From positions 9,407,001 to 9,471,000 of the forward strand of contig NZ_CP163443.1 of assembly GCF_041053055.1 (NCBI RefSeq): DNA of 64,000 nucleotides, written 5' to 3'. A program made the translations under genes and the position numbers. Source of the stretch: Streptomyces sp. R41 (GTDB lineage: Bacteria; Actinomycetota; Actinomycetes; Streptomycetales; Streptomycetaceae). Positions 54,109 to 62,615 of this stretch are shown here, one piece after another. Under the pieces are notes generated by a model. The model searched no databases. It was given only the letters and a program-made list of their open reading frames with translations, and was not told where the DNA came from. Each line of letters starts with the position of its first letter. Positions within the stretch are counted from its first letter, which is position 1.

Positions 54109-54297
54109 CACCCCTCCGGGTGCCGGTGGACGCTGGCCAACCCGGGAATGAGGCGGCGCGGAACTCTCATAGGCGCACGCCACGATTCTTGTTACTCACT
54201 TTCAAGGAGACGACTCGCCAATGCGGGTGTCAAGTCCCGGACGGCCGGGCCGCCGTGTTCCCCGGACGACGTTTTCCTGGCGATCCGACAGCGGGGC

Positions 54298-54669
54298 TCA
54301 GAACGTCCCGATGGCAAGCCCGGCCGCAGCCGACGGCGAACCTGTCGCGAGGCTCGACCCTCCGTACAACAGCGATGTCCCGACCTGCCTTTGCTCGCAC
54401 AGGCGGACCAACTCGTAACTGAATGTGGAGAACGTCGTGCAGGAGCCGCAGAAACCGACGCCGGCGATCGGATCGATCTGCTCCGGCAGCCCGTGCCGTG
54501 CGCCGAGGCTCACGAGAAGCTCCAGGACGTACGAGCCGGTGATGTTGATCAGCCATGTGCCACGAGGGAACGAGCCGGGCTTTCGGTACTGCACCCACTG
54601 GTGCACCTGCCCCATTGTCCGCGGCGGGTATCCACGTGAGAGCTCCGCTGTCGACGGGGATTGCAGCAC
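54298..54669 (-). CDS. CrcB/FluC-like fluoride channel, possibly degraded
   Basis: This 123-residue protein has the CrcB core: FPRGTWLINITGSYVLELLV, then GFCGSCTTFSTFSYE, which matches the GFxGGxTTFSTF signature with Ser-Cys in place of the usual second Gly and hydrophobic residue. The N-terminal helix (YPPRTMGQVHQWVQYRKPG) is diverged and poorly hydrophobic, so function as a dimeric fluoride channel is uncertain. The start is taken as GTG 54669; ATG 54615 would drop the N-terminal part. It heads the minus-strand run that includes fmdB. Confidence 0.65.
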   Translation of the reverse strand: MLQSPSTAELSRGYPPRTMGQVHQWVQYRKPGSFPRGTWLINITGSYVLELLVSLGARHGLPEQIDPIAGVGFCGSCTTFSTFSYELVRLCEQRQVGTSLLYGGSSLATGSPSAAAGLAIGTF

Positions 54670-54698
54670 CTACTCCCACTCGACTAAAATTCAAGATC

Positions 54699-54710
54699 AT
54701 CGGTGCCGAT
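54699..54710. promoter_or_regulatory. Symmetric element in the fdh/crcB divergent gap
   Basis: ATCGGTGCCGAT is an interrupted palindrome (ATCGG-TG-CCGAT) in the 98-bp gap between the divergent starts, just downstream of AT-rich CTAAAATTCAAG. It is a candidate shared operator. Confidence 0.35.
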
Positions 54711-54767
54711 CGGTTCAGGTGCCCGACCGGTTTTCCGGAGCAGTGGCCCCACCGATGGAGGACGGCC

Positions 54768-55931
54768 ATGGCAAAGATCCTTGCGGTGCTCTATCCGGAT
54801 CCCGTGGGCGGTTATCCACCCGAGTACGCCCGCGACGAGATTCCCACCATCACCGGCTACCCGGGCGGTCAGACCGCGCCGACCCCGCAAGCCATCGATT
54901 TCACCCCGGGACAGCTCCTCGGCTGCGTCTCGGGAGAACTGGGACTGCGCCGCTTCCTGGAGGAGCGGGGCCACACGTTCGTCGTCACGTCCGACAAGGA
55001 AGGCGCGGACTCCACGCTGGACCGCGAGCTGCCCGACGCCGACGTGGTGATCTCGCAGCCCTTCTGGCCCGCCTATCTGACCCCCGAGCGGATCACCGCC
55101 GCTCCCCGGCTCAAGCTGGCGATCACCGCGGGGATCGGGTCGGACCACGTCGACCTGCCGAGCGCGATCGACCACGGCATGACCGTGGCGGAGGTGACCT
55201 ACAGCAACAGCATCAGCGTGTCCGAGCACGCCGTCATGCAGATCCTCACCCTGGTGCACAACTACCTGCCCGCCCACGAGTGGGTGAGTACCAAGAAGGG
55301 CTGGAACATCGCCGACAGCGTCTCGCGCGCCTACGACCTCGAAGGGATGGACGTCGGCGTGCTCGGCTCCGGCCGTATCGGCCAGGCGGTGCTGCGCCGC
55401 CTCAAGCCGTTCGACGTCAGGCTGCACTACTGCGATGTGCACCGGCTGCCCCAGGAGGTCGAGGAGGAGCTGGGGCTGACGTGGCATCCCGACGTCCGGT
55501 CGCTGGCCCCCGCGGTCGACGTGCTGTCGATCCACACCCCCCTGCATCCGCAGACGCAGAACCTCTTCGACGACGAACTGATCGGGGCAATGAAGCGCGG
55601 TTCGTACATCGTCAACACGGCACGTGCGCTGATCGTCAACCGCGACGCCGTGGTGCGGGGCCTGAACAGCGGCCGGCTGGCCGGGTACGCCGGTGACGTC
55701 TGGTATCCGCAGCCGCCACCGCCCGACCACCCCTGGCGCACGATGCCGTACGAGGCGATGACACCGCACGTGTCCGGTTCGACCCTCGCGGCGCAGGCGC
55801 GCTATGCCGCCGGCACCCGGGAGATCCTGGAGAGCTGGCTCGACGGGCGTCCCATCCGCCCGGAGTACCTGATCGTCGACGGCGGCGGTCTCGCCGGGAC
55901 GGGAGCGCGTTCCTACACGGTCGCCGGATAA
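54768..55931 (+). CDS. fdh: NAD-dependent formate dehydrogenase
   Basis: This 387-residue metal-free formate dehydrogenase of the D-2-hydroxyacid dehydrogenase family oxidises formate to CO2 and makes NADH. Family hallmarks are present: ILAVLYPDPVGGYPP, the formate-binding Asn in TYSNSISVSEHAVMQ, the NAD fingerprint GVLGSGRIGQAVLRRL with an acidic residue in YCDVHRL (NAD over NADP), GDVWYPQPPPPDHPW, and catalytic His in MTPHVSGSTLAAQ. ATG 54768 follows GGAGGA. It is divergent from the fmd genes, completing a formamide-to-CO2 path. A terminator-like hairpin follows. Confidence 0.96.
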   Translation: MAKILAVLYPDPVGGYPPEYARDEIPTITGYPGGQTAPTPQAIDFTPGQLLGCVSGELGLRRFLEERGHTFVVTSDKEGADSTLDRELPDADVVISQPFWPAYLTPERITAAPRLKLAITAGIGSDHVDLPSAIDHGMTVAEVTYSNSISVSEHAVMQILTLVHNYLPAHEWVSTKKGWNIADSVSRAYDLEGMDVGVLGSGRIGQAVLRRLKPFDVRLHYCDVHRLPQEVEEELGLTWHPDVRSLAPAVDVLSIHTPLHPQTQNLFDDELIGAMKRGSYIVNTARALIVNRDAVVRGLNSGRLAGYAGDVWYPQPPPPDHPWRTMPYEAMTPHVSGSTLAAQARYAAGTREILESWLDGRPIRPEYLIVDGGGLAGTGARSYTVAG

Positions 55932-55968
55932 CGAATACAGCCGCGGACAATAAATCAGCAGCGGATTC

Positions 55969-55996
55969 CGCGGAAGATCTACTCTTGCCTTCCGCG
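55969..55996 (+). terminator. Hairpin after fdh
   Basis: CGCGGAAG and CTTCCGCG form an 8-bp stem with a 12-base loop, 38-65 bp past the fdh stop. Confidence 0.65.
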
Positions 55997-56049
55997 AACC
56001 CATGCCTGCTGTGAGCCGACTCACGCCAAATTTCGCTGGACGGGCGCGA

Positions 56050-56161
56050 GCGAGAGCTTTAGCGTCCTTAAATAGTTTGATTTTCCATTATGCGAAGGCA
56101 CCGGCGCCGCGCATACTGTTTCGCGGGAAACAAGGCGAATGCACGCCGGGAAGGTGGATCA
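56050..56161 (+). promoter_or_regulatory. AT-rich promoter region of the Cys-rich protein gene
   Basis: A distinctly AT-rich run (around 56063-56098, including TTAAATAGTTTGATTTTCC) stands out in a very G+C-rich setting and lies upstream of the start at 56162. GGAAGGTGG is its ribosome binding site. Confidence 0.45.
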
Positions 56162-56593
56162 GTGAGCAGCATGGACGCCGTGTGGGTACGGGGCGTGAAC
56201 GGCATTCAGATGCATCACGTGACCGACCTTCAGGATGCCGGCAGATTTCTCGGCAACGCAGCGATGGCACTGCGGGCCGCGCATGTGCGGACCGGTGCCG
56301 ACCGGTACGTCGGACTCGCCGCCGAGCTCAAGGCCCTGGTGCAGCGGGTGCGGGAGCTGGAGGACGAGGCGCGCTCCAGCATGCACGAACTGCACTCCAG
56401 CGACCCCGAGCGGTTCGTCCGCTGCCGGGACGGTCACGAGCCCTGGCCCGGCGAGATCCCGGCGGGATTCATTCCACGCCACACCTGCAAGGACGAATGC
56501 CTGTACCACGACCGCGACGTCCTCGAAGCGATCATGCAGTGCACCTGCGGTCGGCCGCCGTGCCGGGCGTGTGAGATCGACGGACAACTCTGA
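56162..56593 (+). CDS. Hypothetical protein with Cys-rich C-terminus
   Basis: This is a 143-residue protein. The N-terminal two-thirds is helical (DAGRFLGNAAMALRAAHVRT, LKALVQRVRELEDEARSSM). The last 35 residues hold six Cys and two His (HTCKDECLYHD, CTCGRPPCRACE), suggesting a zinc site. GTG 56162 is chosen because GGAAGGTGG lies upstream; ATG 56171 is possible. A large terminator follows. I do not recognise the family. Confidence 0.7.
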   Translation: MSSMDAVWVRGVNGIQMHHVTDLQDAGRFLGNAAMALRAAHVRTGADRYVGLAAELKALVQRVRELEDEARSSMHELHSSDPERFVRCRDGHEPWPGEIPAGFIPRHTCKDECLYHDRDVLEAIMQCTCGRPPCRACEIDGQL

Positions 56594-56614
56594 CGCCCTG
56601 ACGGCCCCGGACGC

Positions 56615-56659
56615 GGCCCGCGGCGGGCTCCCCCGTTGAACGGGAGCCCACCGCGGGCC
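56615..56659 (+). terminator. Strong terminator
   Basis: GGCCCGCGG/CCGCGGGCC and GGGCTCCC/GGGAGCCC stems with one C-A mismatch between them form a long hairpin 22 bp past the stop at 56593. Confidence 0.85.
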
Positions 56660-57053
56660 GTCGTCATCCTCGGCCTTTGAGTGGCAGCTCAGTGGCTGTC
56701 GAGGCCGGCATCCCTCGCTGACGCAGACAGATCAGGAGTCATGCGCCGGCCTCGACGCCCCTGGCGCAGAGTTGGTCCGGTACGGGTGGGTGGTACGAGA
56801 CACCCGGCCACGTCGCGACAGATGCGCTCCCGGCGCGCAACCCCGGTTCGGTCGTCATCCACCCGAGACGCGGTAGTCGATCACCCCGTACTCCCCGTCC
56901 AGCGCGCCGCGTACGGCGGTACGTCCGCCCAGGAGACGCGTTGCGCTGTTGGGGGCCGACGCTGGTCGCCGGCATCGGGTGCCGGCGGTATCCGCGCGTC
57001 GGCCCCCGATGCCGACCAGGTTCACCACTCGGGCGGTCTGTGGTCCACCGGGA
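56660..57053. other. Gap with no recognised gene
   Basis: About 390 bp separates the terminator from egtD. On the minus strand a short frame ending at TGA 56857-56855 reads RLLGGRTAVRGALDGEYGVI and looks coding-like, but it has no start and no recognised family; it may be the tail of a lost gene. Confidence 0.35.
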
Positions 57054-58016
57054 CTACCCGGCCGTGCTCAGCGACAGCGCGAAGCGGCCCTCCTCGTCCG
57101 TCCACCAATGGCTCAACTCGAAGCCCGCCGCGGCCAGTTCGCCGCGCACGCCCTCCTTGCGGAACTTCGCCGAGATCTCGGTGCGCAGTTCCTCGCCGTC
57201 CGCGAAGTCGACGGCGAGGTCGAGGGCGGGGATCTTCACGGTCTGCGCCGTACGCGACCGCAGCCGCATCTCGATCCACTCCCGCTCGGCGTCCCAGAGG
57301 GCGACATGGTCGAACCCGTCCGGGTCGAAGTCGGCGCCGAGCTCGCGGTTGACGACGGTCAGTACGTTCTTGTTGAACGCGGCCGTCACCCCGGCCGCGT
57401 CGTCATACGCGGCGACCAGGACCGACTCGTCCTTGACCAGGTCCGTGCCCAGCAGCAGCGTGTCGCCGGGCGACAGCAGGGCCCGTACGGACGCCAGGAA
57501 CGTGGCGCGTTCGGCGGGCAGCAGATTGCCGATCGTGCCGCCGAGGAACGCCACGAGCCGCGGCCCGGGCGTGCCGGGAAGCGAGAGACCGCCGGTGAAG
57601 TCGGCGATCAGCGCGTGCACGTTGAGGTCCGGGTGCTCGGCGATCAGCGCCTGCCCGGCCTGGGTGAGGGCGCTCTCGCTGACGTCGACGGGGACGTACG
57701 TGTGCAGCTCGGGCAGTGCTTTGAGCAGATACCGCGTCTTCTCCGACGAGCCGGAACCCAGCTCGACGAGGGTGCGCGCGCCGGTCGCCCGGGCGATCTC
57801 GTCGGCCCGGGCGATCAGGATCTCCCGCTCGGCGCGCGTCGGGTAGTACTCGGGCAGTTCGGTGATCTTCTCGAAGAGCTCGCTGCCGTACGCGTCGTAG
57901 AACCACTTCGGCGGCAGCGTCTTCGGTGTGCGGGTGAGGCCATGCAGGACGTCGGCGCGCAGCGCGGCGTCCGTGGCGTCCTCGGGCAGGGTGCGGGTGA
58001 GAAGGAACGGACTCAC
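57054..58016 (-). CDS. egtD: L-histidine N(alpha)-methyltransferase
   Basis: This 320-residue enzyme trimethylates histidine to hercynine with SAM, the first committed step of ergothioneine synthesis. Family segments are LPPKWFYDAYGSELFEKITE, the SAM site TLVELGSGSSEKTRYLL, VPVDVSESAL, AFLGGTIGNLLPAERA, LLLGTDLVKD and the C-terminal RTEISAKFR. GTG 58016 is chosen because AAGGAG lies upstream and it overlaps the egtC stop as GTGA. It is the last gene of the egtABCD operon. Confidence 0.96.
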   Translation of the reverse strand: MSPFLLTRTLPEDATDAALRADVLHGLTRTPKTLPPKWFYDAYGSELFEKITELPEYYPTRAEREILIARADEIARATGARTLVELGSGSSEKTRYLLKALPELHTYVPVDVSESALTQAGQALIAEHPDLNVHALIADFTGGLSLPGTPGPRLVAFLGGTIGNLLPAERATFLASVRALLSPGDTLLLGTDLVKDESVLVAAYDDAAGVTAAFNKNVLTVVNRELGADFDPDGFDHVALWDAEREWIEMRLRSRTAQTVKIPALDLAVDFADGEELRTEISAKFRKEGVRGELAAAGFELSHWWTDEEGRFALSLSTAG

Positions 58017-58804
58017 GTACGGGGCTCCTTCGGTGGTGCGGATGCCATGTCGTCGGTCATGTCCTTGAGCGGGGTGAGCAGCACCTCGGTGCGGCTCGCC
58101 GTGAGGAGTGTGCGGTCGGGGACCTCCTGCCAGTGCGGATCGTCGTCGTAGGGCTCGGAGGCCACGACGGTGCGGCGGCCGGGTTCGGTGAGATACCAGA
58201 GGGTGTCGCCCCAGGCGGTCGCGGTGATCGTGTCGCCGTTGGTGAGCAGCAGGTTGAGCCGGGACCCGGGGGCCGCCTCGGCGACCTCCAGGACCGTGTC
58301 GGCCAGCGCCTGGCTCTCGTCGTCGCCGGCGCGCAGCCGGTGCAGGACCAGCGCCCACACGAGCGCCGAGTCGCAGCGGGCCTCCAGCGACAGCAGCTCC
58401 ACCGCGGGCAGGGTCGCGGCGAGCGGGGCGAGGGAGCCGGGCCACCCGAGCACGGCGCCGTTGTGGCTGAACAGCCAGGGGCCCGCGGTGAACGGCGCCG
58501 CCGCGGCCTCCCCGTCCGCGCCCGCCACGGTCGCGTCCCGCACCGCCGCGAGCAGAGCGGAGGCCTTGACGGCACGCGCCAGGTCGGCGAAGGACTGGTC
58601 GCCCCAGATGGGCCCGGTGCGTCGGTACCGGGCGGGCACGGGGTCCCCCTCGGCGTACCAGCCCACCCCGAAACCATCGGCGTTGACCGTCCCGTAGCGC
58701 TGCCGCCGGGGTGCCCACGACTGCCGGTACAGGCTGTGCGGCGGTTCCAAAAGGACGGCTCCGAGCGGTTCCTCTGGTCCCAGGAACGCAAGATGACGGC
58801 ACAT
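58013..58804 (-). CDS. egtC: Ergothioneine amidohydrolase EgtC
   Basis: This 263-residue class-II glutamine amidotransferase-like enzyme removes the glutamyl group from gamma-glutamyl-hercynylcysteine sulfoxide. The catalytic Cys is residue 2 (MCRHLAFLG), exposed after Met removal, with NADGFGVGWYAEG and FSHNGAVLG completing the Ntn site. The egtB stop and this start share one base (TGATG), and its own stop overlaps the egtD start. Confidence 0.95.
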   Translation of the reverse strand: MCRHLAFLGPEEPLGAVLLEPPHSLYRQSWAPRRQRYGTVNADGFGVGWYAEGDPVPARYRRTGPIWGDQSFADLARAVKASALLAAVRDATVAGADGEAAAAPFTAGPWLFSHNGAVLGWPGSLAPLAATLPAVELLSLEARCDSALVWALVLHRLRAGDDESQALADTVLEVAEAAPGSRLNLLLTNGDTITATAWGDTLWYLTEPGRRTVVASEPYDDDPHWQEVPDRTLLTASRTEVLLTPLKDMTDDMASAPPKEPRT

Positions 58805-60144
58805 CAGGCGCTCCCGGGCCCGGCGTCCCGGGCCGTCCGGAAGCCGGAGAAGATCTGCCGCCTGATCGGATAGTCCCAGTTGCGGAACGTGCCCCGGCAG
58901 GCCACCGGGTCCACCGCGAACGAGCCACCGCGCAGCACCTTGTACTCCGGCCCGAAGAACACCTCCGAGTACTCCCGATAGGGGAAGGCCACGAAGCCCG
59001 GGTAGGGCGCCAGATCGCTCGACGTCCACTCCCACACGTCGCCGATCAACTGCCGTACGCCCAGCGGCGATGCGCCCGCCGGATAGCTGCCGGCCGGGGC
59101 CGGGCGCAGATGGCGCTGGCCGAGGTTGGCGTGCTCGGGGGTGGGGTCGGCGTCGCCCCACGGATAGCGCGTGGAACGGTCGGTTGCCGGGTCGTGGCGG
59201 GCCGCCTTCTCCCACTCGGCCTCGGTGGGCAGCCGCCGCCCCGCCCAGCGCGCGTACGCGTCCGCCTCGTACCAGCACACGTGCAGCACCGGCTCGTCGG
59301 GCGGTACGACCTCGGTCGCACCGAAGCGGCGCCGCAGCCACTGTCCGCCGTCGCGGCGCCAGAACAGCGGTGCCTCGATGTCGTGGGCGCGGATGTGGTC
59401 CCAGCCTTCCGGAGTCCACCAGCGCCGGTCGCCGTAGCCACCGTCCTCGATGAAGGCCTGGTACGCGGCGTTCGTGACCGGCGTGGTATCGATGAAGAAG
59501 GACGGGACCGTACGCCGGTGCGCGGGCCGTTCGTTGTCCAGCGCCCACGGCTCGGTGGACGTGCCCATCACGAACGGGCCGCCGGGCACCAGCACTTCGG
59601 CGGGTCCGGTGAACAGAGCGGGCGCGGGGTCCGGTGCCGTCAGGGCGGCCGGTCCCTTGCGGAGTTGGTGAGTGATCAGCATGGTCTCGTCGTGCTGCTG
59701 CTCGTGCTGCGCGATCATCCCGAAGGCGAAGCCCGCCTCGGTCAGCCGCGTGCCCTGGAACGCGGTGCTCTCCAGGACGTCCAGCGCCCGGCCGCGCACC
59801 TCGGCCGCGTACTGGCGGGCCTCGGCGGGTGGCAGCAGCGGCAGCGAGGGCCGTTCGGCGCGCGGATGCTCGAACGCGTCGTACAGCCCGTCGATCTCGG
59901 GACGCATCGCCTCACGCCCCGCGACCGCGCGCAGCAGCCACAGCTCCTCCTGGTTGCCGATGTGCGCGAGGTCCCAGACCAGCGGGGACATCAACGGCGA
60001 GTGCTGTGCGGTCAGTTCGGGCTCCTCCACACAGGACGTGAGGAGCGCGGTGCGGTCGCGGGCCGTGGTGAGCGCGGCCAGCGCGCGTTCCCTGAGTGAC
60101 TCCGGGTCCGTGAGTGATGCGGGGAGGGTTTCGGGGGCGGTCAT
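58804..60144 (-). CDS. egtB: Ergothioneine sulfoxide synthase EgtB
   Basis: This 446-residue non-haem iron enzyme joins hercynine to gamma-glutamylcysteine with O2. The N-terminal DinB-like part carries the iron ligands His61 (WDLAHIGNQE), His147 and His151 (AQHEQQHDETM), with the spacing of characterised EgtB. The C-terminal FGE-sulfatase domain follows (GGPFVMGTS, RRLPTEAEWEKAAR, DVWEWTSSD, FRNWDYPIRRQIFSGFR). ATG 60144 overlaps the egtA stop as ATGA. Use of gamma-glutamylcysteine fits the presence of egtA. Confidence 0.96.
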   Translation of the reverse strand: MTAPETLPASLTDPESLRERALAALTTARDRTALLTSCVEEPELTAQHSPLMSPLVWDLAHIGNQEELWLLRAVAGREAMRPEIDGLYDAFEHPRAERPSLPLLPPAEARQYAAEVRGRALDVLESTAFQGTRLTEAGFAFGMIAQHEQQHDETMLITHQLRKGPAALTAPDPAPALFTGPAEVLVPGGPFVMGTSTEPWALDNERPAHRRTVPSFFIDTTPVTNAAYQAFIEDGGYGDRRWWTPEGWDHIRAHDIEAPLFWRRDGGQWLRRRFGATEVVPPDEPVLHVCWYEADAYARWAGRRLPTEAEWEKAARHDPATDRSTRYPWGDADPTPEHANLGQRHLRPAPAGSYPAGASPLGVRQLIGDVWEWTSSDLAPYPGFVAFPYREYSEVFFGPEYKVLRGGSFAVDPVACRGTFRNWDYPIRRQIFSGFRTARDAGPGSA

Positions 60145-61478
60145 GTGCGGATGTCCTTCCCGTGGAACTGACCGTGCGACCGGCCGTGAGATTGACCGTG
60201 GGATTGGCCGGGGGATTGACGGTGCAGTTGACTGAGCAGATCATCGGCCGGGCAACGGCCCCGGGCCACGTAGCGGTCGGTGAACTCCGCCACGGCGTCC
60301 AGGACTGCGGTGGTGGCCCCCAGCCGGGGCAGGGCCTCGGCCGCCGCCGCGAAACAGGTGACGGCGGCCTCGCGCAGCTCCGGATCGGCCAGGCCGTTCC
60401 GCGCTGCCTCCTGCCACAGCGGATTGCACGGGGCCGGCAGCGAGTCCGCCCGCTCGGCGAGGGGCTTGACGGTCCGGTAGGCGATCTCGGCGGCCTCCGC
60501 GTCGTCGAAGAGAGCCGCGGTGACGGCGAGCGGCACGATCCACCCGTCGTCGCCCGGCTGCGCGTCGATCATGCGGAGTTCCAGATGGCCGCGCGGACGC
60601 ACCGGCGGGAACAGGGTCGTCAGGTGATAGTCGAGATCCGCCCGGTCCGGTGGCGTGCCGGACCGGGTCCACTCCCGGAACGTCATACCCTCCGGTACGC
60701 CCCAGGGGCTGCCGTCCGGCGCCCGTACGCACATCACCGGCGCGTCCAGCACACGCCGGGCCCAGGCGGCGCGCGGCTCGGCGCCCAAGGGGGGCGCGCT
60801 GGACCGCCCTGGGTCCATCGCCGCCCACAGCGACTGCCGCGTGGAGCGCCAGCCGGTGTGCCGTCCCTGGGCAAGGGGGGAGTGGGCGAACGCGGCCACC
60901 AGGACCGCGCCCAGCTGGTGCGCCAGCCACCAGCGCCGCCCGTGCCCGAGCGGGCCCGGCTCCTCGTACCCGGCGTCCAGGCACACCTGGACGGAGGCCG
61001 AGCTGCACATCATGGCGCGGCCCTCCGGTCCCGCGCGGTCGAGATACCGCTCCATGGCGTCGTAGCGCGGCTCATGGAGGAATCGGCTCGGGGGGTTCCA
61101 GGGATCGTGGCCGTAACCACTGAGGCCGAGGCCCGACTCACGCAGCGTCGCGCGTACGGCGTCGAGGTCGGCCGAGACGGACCGGATGCACTCCATCAGG
61201 GAGGCGGCGGGAGCCGAACTGAGCTCCAGCTGGCCGCCGGGTTCGACGGTGAGCGCCGAACGCAGAGGCAGGGCCCGTAGTGCGGCATATGCCGCTTCGA
61301 GTCGTGCGGGTGGTACCGGGAGCTGCGGCAGCCGCAGCTCGTGGACGAGCCATTCCACTTCGACACCGAGGTAGCGGGGCGGACCGGTCTTGAAGCAGAT
61401 GCCACGGACCAGCGCCTCCACCTCGGCCTCGGTGACTGCGGAGCGGCGCTCCGTACAGTCACTCACCGAATCGGACAT
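60141..61478 (-). CDS. egtA: Glutamate-cysteine ligase EgtA
   Basis: This 445-residue GCS2-type ligase makes gamma-glutamylcysteine for EgtB. Matching segments are YLGVEVEWLV, LTVEPGGQLELSSAP, MCSSASVQVCLDAG, PWGVPEGMTFREW and HLELRMIDAQPGD. ATG 61478 follows GGAGGATC. The C-terminus is odd: after the normal end, five 12-base units (60159-60218) encode QSPG, QSHG, QSHG, RSHG and QFHG, a Ser-His-Gly tail. It is first in the egt operon. Confidence 0.94.
   Translation of the reverse strand: MSDSVSDCTERRSAVTEAEVEALVRGICFKTGPPRYLGVEVEWLVHELRLPQLPVPPARLEAAYAALRALPLRSALTVEPGGQLELSSAPAASLMECIRSVSADLDAVRATLRESGLGLSGYGHDPWNPPSRFLHEPRYDAMERYLDRAGPEGRAMMCSSASVQVCLDAGYEEPGPLGHGRRWWLAHQLGAVLVAAFAHSPLAQGRHTGWRSTRQSLWAAMDPGRSSAPPLGAEPRAAWARRVLDAPVMCVRAPDGSPWGVPEGMTFREWTRSGTPPDRADLDYHLTTLFPPVRPRGHLELRMIDAQPGDDGWIVPLAVTAALFDDAEAAEIAYRTVKPLAERADSLPAPCNPLWQEAARNGLADPELREAAVTCFAAAAEALPRLGATTAVLDAVAEFTDRYVARGRCPADDLLSQLHRQSPGQSHGQSHGRSHGQFHGKDIRT
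60159..60218 (-). repeat. 12-bp tandem repeat in the 3' end of egtA
   Basis: Five units of 12 bases, of the form CAATCYCACGGY, encode four-residue (Q/R)-(S/F)-(H/P)-G repeats immediately before the egtA stop and egtB start. Confidence 0.9.
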
Positions 61479-61735
61479 GTCGGGATCCTCCTGAGATTCC
61501 ACCATGTCGCCGGCCCGGCGTCTTGTGGGCCGAACCGGCAATCGTTCGTCCCACCCAAGACCCTCGCGGCGGTTCGCACAAGGGTGCAGATCGTCGCTTT
61601 CAGGACCGGGAAACACTGTTTGCAGGGCCGCGAAACTCTGTTGCGCCGCATGACCAGCATCGCTCACGATGCGTTCATGGGCACCACGGGGGACATCGCA
61701 CGGGGCGCGCTCATGGCGTGTACGGGGGTCGCGCC

Positions 61736-62566
61736 ATGAGCACGCGCCTGCGCGCGATCGCGCAGCAGACGGAGGAAATCGTCGCGGCGGGGGCGTACCG
61801 CGCGTCCGACGGGCGCGAGGTTCCGATCGCCGCGCCGGTCGAGGCCGCCCGGGCCGGGACGCGGATGTACGGGCCGGAGCCGGTGGAGACACCGCCGGTC
61901 ACTCCCGTCGACACCGTGTTCGAGGTGACGGGCGAGAGCAGCCTGGAGGCCGCTCGAAGGCTCGCCCGGGAGAGTGAACCCGTCGCCGTCCTGAACTTCG
62001 CCTCCGCCCGCAATCCTGGCGGCGGCTACCTGAACGGCGCGCAGGCCCAGGAAGAGGCCCTGTGCCGGGCCTCCGCGCTGTACACGTGCCTCCTGCGGGT
62101 CCGGGAGTTCTACGACCACCACCGCGCCCACCGCGACCCGTTCTACACGGACCGTGTCATCCACTCACCCGCCGTGCCCGTCTTCCGCGACGACCGCGGC
62201 CGACTCCTCGACGAGCCGTACACGACCGGATTCCTGACCGCCGCGGCACCCAACGCGGGCGTCGTCCTGCGCACCGCTCCGGAGCGCGCGGCCGAGCTGC
62301 CGCACGCCCTCGCCGTACGCGGCGAGCGCGTCCTGGAGACCGCCGCGGCGCAGGGCTACCGACGGCTGGTGCTCGGTGCGTGGGGTTGTGGGGTGTTCCG
62401 GAACGACCCGGCGCAGGTGGCCGAGGCGTTCAAGGACCTGCTGGTCAAGGGCCGCTTCGAGGGGCACTTCGAGCACGTGGTGTTCGGGATTCTGGACCGC
62501 ACGTCGGGTGGGGCGACGCGCAGGGCGTTCGACCAAGCGTTCGCATCTGCGGCGGGGGCCCGCTGA
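61736..62566 (+). CDS. Bacterial-type poly(ADP-ribose) glycohydrolase-like protein (TIGR02452)
   Basis: This is a 276-residue macrodomain-related protein of the TIGR02452/DUF2263 family. The bacterial PARG signature GGG-x6-8-QEE is intact in NPGGGYLNGAQAQEEALCR, with seven residues between the parts. Further segments are YTDRVIHSPAVPVFRDD and LVLGAWGCGVFRNDP. It should hydrolyse ADP-ribose polymers or related ADP-ribose adducts. ATG 61736 fits the family N-terminus (RLRAIAQQTEEI). It is divergent from egtA by 257 bp. Confidence 0.92.
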   Translation: MSTRLRAIAQQTEEIVAAGAYRASDGREVPIAAPVEAARAGTRMYGPEPVETPPVTPVDTVFEVTGESSLEAARRLARESEPVAVLNFASARNPGGGYLNGAQAQEEALCRASALYTCLLRVREFYDHHRAHRDPFYTDRVIHSPAVPVFRDDRGRLLDEPYTTGFLTAAAPNAGVVLRTAPERAAELPHALAVRGERVLETAAAQGYRRLVLGAWGCGVFRNDPAQVAEAFKDLLVKGRFEGHFEHVVFGILDRTSGGATRRAFDQAFASAAGAR

Positions 62567-62569
62567 AGT

Positions 62570-62583
62570 GCCCCTTTAGGGGC
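62570..62583. terminator. Small hairpin between convergent genes
   Basis: GCCCC-TTTA-GGGGC directly follows the PARG-like stop and lies before the convergent RibD-like pseudogene. The stem is only 5 bp. Confidence 0.45.
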
Positions 62584-62615
62584 TGTGACTGAGCGACCAA
62601 GTTACGTGCTTCTAC

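Noticed and set aside
58013..59548. 511-codon frame extending egtC upstream
   Set aside because: Catalytic Cys must be residue 2, which fixes the start at 58804; the rest is shadow of egtB.
60141..61892. 583-codon extension of egtA
   Set aside because: The ribosome binding site and family N-terminus place the start at 61478.
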